Positions 61,372-64,000 of a stretch of DNA of 64,000 nt are shown here, in pieces. The notes beneath the pieces were generated by a model. The model was given only the letters and a program-made list of their open reading frames with translations, did no database searches and had not been told where the DNA came from. The translations under genes and the position numbers were made by a program. The stretch is from Sphingobium wenxiniae (GTDB taxonomy: Bacteria > Pseudomonadota > Alphaproteobacteria > Sphingomonadales > Sphingomonadaceae): assembly GCF_007830065.1 (NCBI RefSeq), contig NZ_VLKK01000006.1, positions 124,001-188,000 on the forward strand, given 5' to 3'. The number at the start of each line of letters is the position of its first letter. Position 1 is the stretch's first letter.

Positions 61372-64000
61372 GTGACTGTTCTCGAAGACCTGAAAAACGG
61401 GGCTGTCGTTCAGGGCATTATACCCAGCCAGCCCGTAGAAATTGTGTCCGTCGACTGGATAGGCCAGCAGGCCGTCAATCTCGTCTACCGCGTCCCTGGT
61501 GGGTCGGTGGCAGAGACCACGCTCTATCGCGACGATGAGCACCGCCTGTCCGTTGAAACCCGCGGCCACGCTTGGTCCTTTGACGCCGACGGCGCTCTGC
61601 TCCGGCTGGTGACCGAGGCAAACCGGATCAAGCTGGCCCACTTCTTCGACCCCTACCTCGCCATCCACACCAGCCTGGTCGAGCCCCTGCCGCATCAGAT
61701 CTCTGCGGTATACGGCGAGATGCTCACGCGCCAGCCGCTAAGGTTCCTGCTGGCCGATGACCCGGGCGCCGGCAAGACGATCATGGCCGGCCTGCTGATC
61801 AAGGAGCTGATTGCCCGCAGTGATCTCGAACGCTGCCTGATCGTGGCGCCAGGCAGCCTAGTCGAACAGTGGCAGGATGAGCTCGGCCAGAAGTTCGGCC
61901 TGGAGTTCGACATACTCACCCGCGACATGATCGAAACATCCCGGTCCGGAAACGCTTTCAACGATCACCCGCGGCTCATCGCGCGCCTGGACGTGCTGGC
62001 CCGCAATGAAGACCTGCAGCAGAAACTCTCCAGTTCCACCGAGTGGGATCTAGTGATCTGCGACGAAGCCCACCGCATGTCGGCGTCCTATTTCGGTGGC
62101 GACGTGAAATACACCAAGCGTTACCAGCTGGGCCAACTGCTGGGCCAGGCGTCGCGCCACCTACTGCTCATGTCGGCCACACCCCACAACGGCAAGGAGG
62201 AGGACTTCCAGCTGTTCATGGCCCTGCTGGATGGCGACCGGTTCGAGGGCCGCTTCCGAGACGGCGTCCACTATGCCGACACGGCCGATATGATGCGTCG
62301 CCTGACCAAAGAGGAACTGCTCCGGTTTGATGGCCGACCACTTTTCCCGGAGCGCCGCGCCTACACCGTAAAGTACGAGCTCTCGCCTGTGGAGGCCGAA
62401 CTCTACAGTGCCGTCACCGAATACGTCCGGACAGAGATGAACCGCGTTCAGAGGTTTGCTGATCAGGATGGCAAGAAGCGCAACAACGTCGGATTCGCCT
62501 TGCAGATCCTGCAGCGCCGCCTCGCATCGTCGCCGGCCGCGATCTACCAGTCCCTGAAGCGTCGTCGCGAACGCCTCGAAAACCAGCTCGCAGAGGCGCG
62601 TCTTGCTCGCCGCGGTGGTCGGACCGACTTCAGCGTCGTGAACGTGCGGGAAGACGACCTGCGCGACATTGAGGAATACGGCCAGGACGAGGTCGATGAG
62701 ATCGAGGACCTGATCTCGACCGGTGCGACCACCGCCGAAACCATCGAGCAGCTGGAGATCGAGGTCCAGACCCTCAAGGGTCTGGAGAGCATGGCGTTGA
62801 ACGTTCTCGGCTCAGGCCAGGACACCAAGTGGACCCAGCTCAACCGCATCCTCGACGATGACCTGATGGTCGATGCCGATGGCAACCGGCGCAAGCTGAT
62901 CATCTTCACCGAGCCCAAGGACACCCTGCATTATCTCGTCGACAAGGTGCGGGCGCGCCTTGGCAAGCCTGACGCTGTCGATGTGATCCATGGTGGCGTC
63001 ACCCGTGAAGAACGACGCAAGATCGTCGAGCGGTTCATGCAGGACCGCGACATGCTGGTCCTCATCGCCAATGACGCAGCCGGCGAAGGCGTGAACCTTC
63101 AGCGCGGCCACCTGATGGTGAATTACGATCTGCCCTGGAACCCCAACAAGATCGAACAGCGCTTCGGCCGTATCCACCGGATCGGCCAGACCGAGGTCTG
63201 TCATCTCTGGAACCTCGTCGCGGCCGACACCCGTGAGGGCGAGGTTTATGGCCGTCTGCTGGAAAAGCTGGAGGCCGCCCGTGAAGCGCTCGGCGGCCGC
63301 GTCTACGACGTCCTGGGCGAATTGTTCGAAGGCACGGCCCTGAAGGACCTGCTGTTCGAGGCAATCCAGTACGGCGAACAGGAGGATGTCAAAGCCCGCC
63401 TGTTCCAGGTGGTCGACGGAGCCGTTGATCAGGACCACCTACTGCGGCTGCTTGAGCGCCGGGCGCTCACCAACGACACCATGCCCCAGACCAAGGTGCA
63501 TGAGTTGCGGCTGGAAATGGAAAGGGCTGAGGCCCAACGGCTTCAGCCCCACCACGTTCAGAGCTTCTTCGTCGAGGCCTTTCAGCACCTGGGTGGCCAG
63601 ATCAAACGCCGGGAGGAAGGCCGCTGGGAAATCCTTCATGTGCCCGTGGTCCTGAGAGAGCGCGACCGACAGATCGGCTCGGGCGCGCCGATCCAGAAGA
63701 GGTACGAGCGGATCTGCTTTGAAAAGGGCCGGATCAATCAGCAGCCAGTGGCGGCCTTCCTCTACCCGGGGCATCCGCTGATGGAGGCGGTGATCAGCGT
63801 CATCCGCGAGCAGTACGACCACCTGATGAAGCGCGGCGCTGTTCTGGTCGACGATACCGACCCCGGAGAGGGCATCGAGGCCCTGTTTCTGCTCGAACAC
63901 AGCGTGCAGGACAGCCGCCTGACCTCCACAGGCAAGCCGCACATTATTTCCGAGAAGCTGCAGTTCGCGGCGATCGACAAGGATGGCAGGGCCACGGACG
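61372..64000 (+). CDS. SNF2-family helicase of a probable defence locus, 3' truncated by the window
   Basis: At least 876 residues, GTG start at 61372, no stop before the window ends. Motif I is LLADDPGAGKTIMAG (residues about 127-140), motif II ICDEAHRM (about 230), motif III LLMSATPHNGKEEDF, a long coiled-coil-like acidic middle (RERLENQLAEARLARRGGR, DDLRDIEEYGQDEVDEIEDL), and motif VI QRFGRIHRIGQTE (about 596). This layout fits SNF2 helicases such as DrmD of class 1 DISARM and similar helicases in DUF1156/DUF499 anti-phage loci. The genes that would decide are outside the window. Confidence 0.85.
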   Translation, partial: MTVLEDLKNGAVVQGIIPSQPVEIVSVDWIGQQAVNLVYRVPGGSVAETTLYRDDEHRLSVETRGHAWSFDADGALLRLVTEANRIKLAHFFDPYLAIHTSLVEPLPHQISAVYGEMLTRQPLRFLLADDPGAGKTIMAGLLIKELIARSDLERCLIVAPGSLVEQWQDELGQKFGLEFDILTRDMIETSRSGNAFNDHPRLIARLDVLARNEDLQQKLSSSTEWDLVICDEAHRMSASYFGGDVKYTKRYQLGQLLGQASRHLLLMSATPHNGKEEDFQLFMALLDGDRFEGRFRDGVHYADTADMMRRLTKEELLRFDGRPLFPERRAYTVKYELSPVEAELYSAVTEYVRTEMNRVQRFADQDGKKRNNVGFALQILQRRLASSPAAIYQSLKRRRERLENQLAEARLARRGGRTDFSVVNVREDDLRDIEEYGQDEVDEIEDLISTGATTAETIEQLEIEVQTLKGLESMALNVLGSGQDTKWTQLNRILDDDLMVDADGNRRKLIIFTEPKDTLHYLVDKVRARLGKPDAVDVIHGGVTREERRKIVERFMQDRDMLVLIANDAAGEGVNLQRGHLMVNYDLPWNPNKIEQRFGRIHRIGQTEVCHLWNLVAADTREGEVYGRLLEKLEAAREALGGRVYDVLGELFEGTALKDLLFEAIQYGEQEDVKARLFQVVDGAVDQDHLLRLLERRALTNDTMPQTKVHELRLEMERAEAQRLQPHHVQSFFVEAFQHLGGQIKRREEGRWEILHVPVVLRERDRQIGSGAPIQKRYERICFEKGRINQQPVAAFLYPGHPLMEAVISVIREQYDHLMKRGAVLVDDTDPGEGIEALFLLEHSVQDSRLTSTGKPHIISEKLQFAAIDKDGRATD

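Noticed and set aside
1..64000. CRISPR arrays, rRNA operons, complete insertion sequences
   Set aside because: No regular spaced repeats, no rRNA-like sequence and no transposase gene were seen.

Overview
The window reads as a high-GC alphaproteobacterial chromosome, most probably a sphingomonad (Sphingobium, Novosphingobium or Sphingomonas type). The basis is three intact catabolic TonB-dependent receptors, a CBP3 / DUF177 / BamE-like core block, an EipA (DUF1134) protein, a PaoABC aldehyde oxidoreductase and a strong bias to GC-rich codons. All identifications come from reading the translated sequence; no database search was run.

Layout. (1) 1-7.5 kb: a small catabolic patch with a truncated SDR, a small exported protein, a TonB-dependent receptor, then an SDR / epoxide-hydrolase-like / Gfo-Idh-MocA run. 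(2) 7.5-32.5 kb: mostly ordinary chromosome. It holds a polysaccharide deacetylase, pgeF, an amino-acid permease, a DJ-1/PfpI protein, a fused isoaspartyl methyltransferase-erythromycin esterase, paoABC, a GGDEF-EAL protein, DUF72 and AsmA proteins. A four-gene surface-glycan operon follows (GT9-like, DUF6165, pyruvyl transferase, FrhB-like), then the BamE-like / CBP3 / DUF177 / dinB / eipA block, closed by tRNA-Ser(GCU). (3) 33-59.9 kb: a large catabolic accessory cluster. It carries a Rieske oxygenase alpha subunit, a putidaredoxin-type ferredoxin, three 3-ketosteroid-dehydrogenase-like flavoproteins, several EthD/YciI-type small proteins, two SnoaL-like proteins, a VOC protein, a C-C-hydrolase-like alpha/beta hydrolase, a zeta GST, an old-yellow-enzyme homologue, a split 2-oxoacid dehydrogenase with its own lipoate-ligase-like gene, two intact receptors, a sugar isomerase and a BKACE enzyme. 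GntR and TetR regulators are included. (4) 61.2 kb to the end: an excisionase-type HTH protein and a SNF2 helicase, probably the first genes of a phage-defence locus that continues outside the window.

The most notable signal is a short direct-repeat box, TAGAA-TNY-TAGAA in the direction of transcription. It lies 20-95 bp upstream of eight transcription units between 33 and 56.5 kb, always in the same orientation relative to the downstream gene. I did not see it elsewhere in the window. It appears to tie these units into one regulon for breakdown of an unidentified, probably cyclic, substrate: uptake by receptor, hydroxylation by Rieske enzyme and ferredoxin, flavoprotein desaturation, ring cleavage and C-C hydrolysis, then oxidative decarboxylation. 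The segment 52.2-53.5 kb carries two decayed gene fragments (an EthD gene and a receptor C-terminus), evidence that the cluster has been rearranged.
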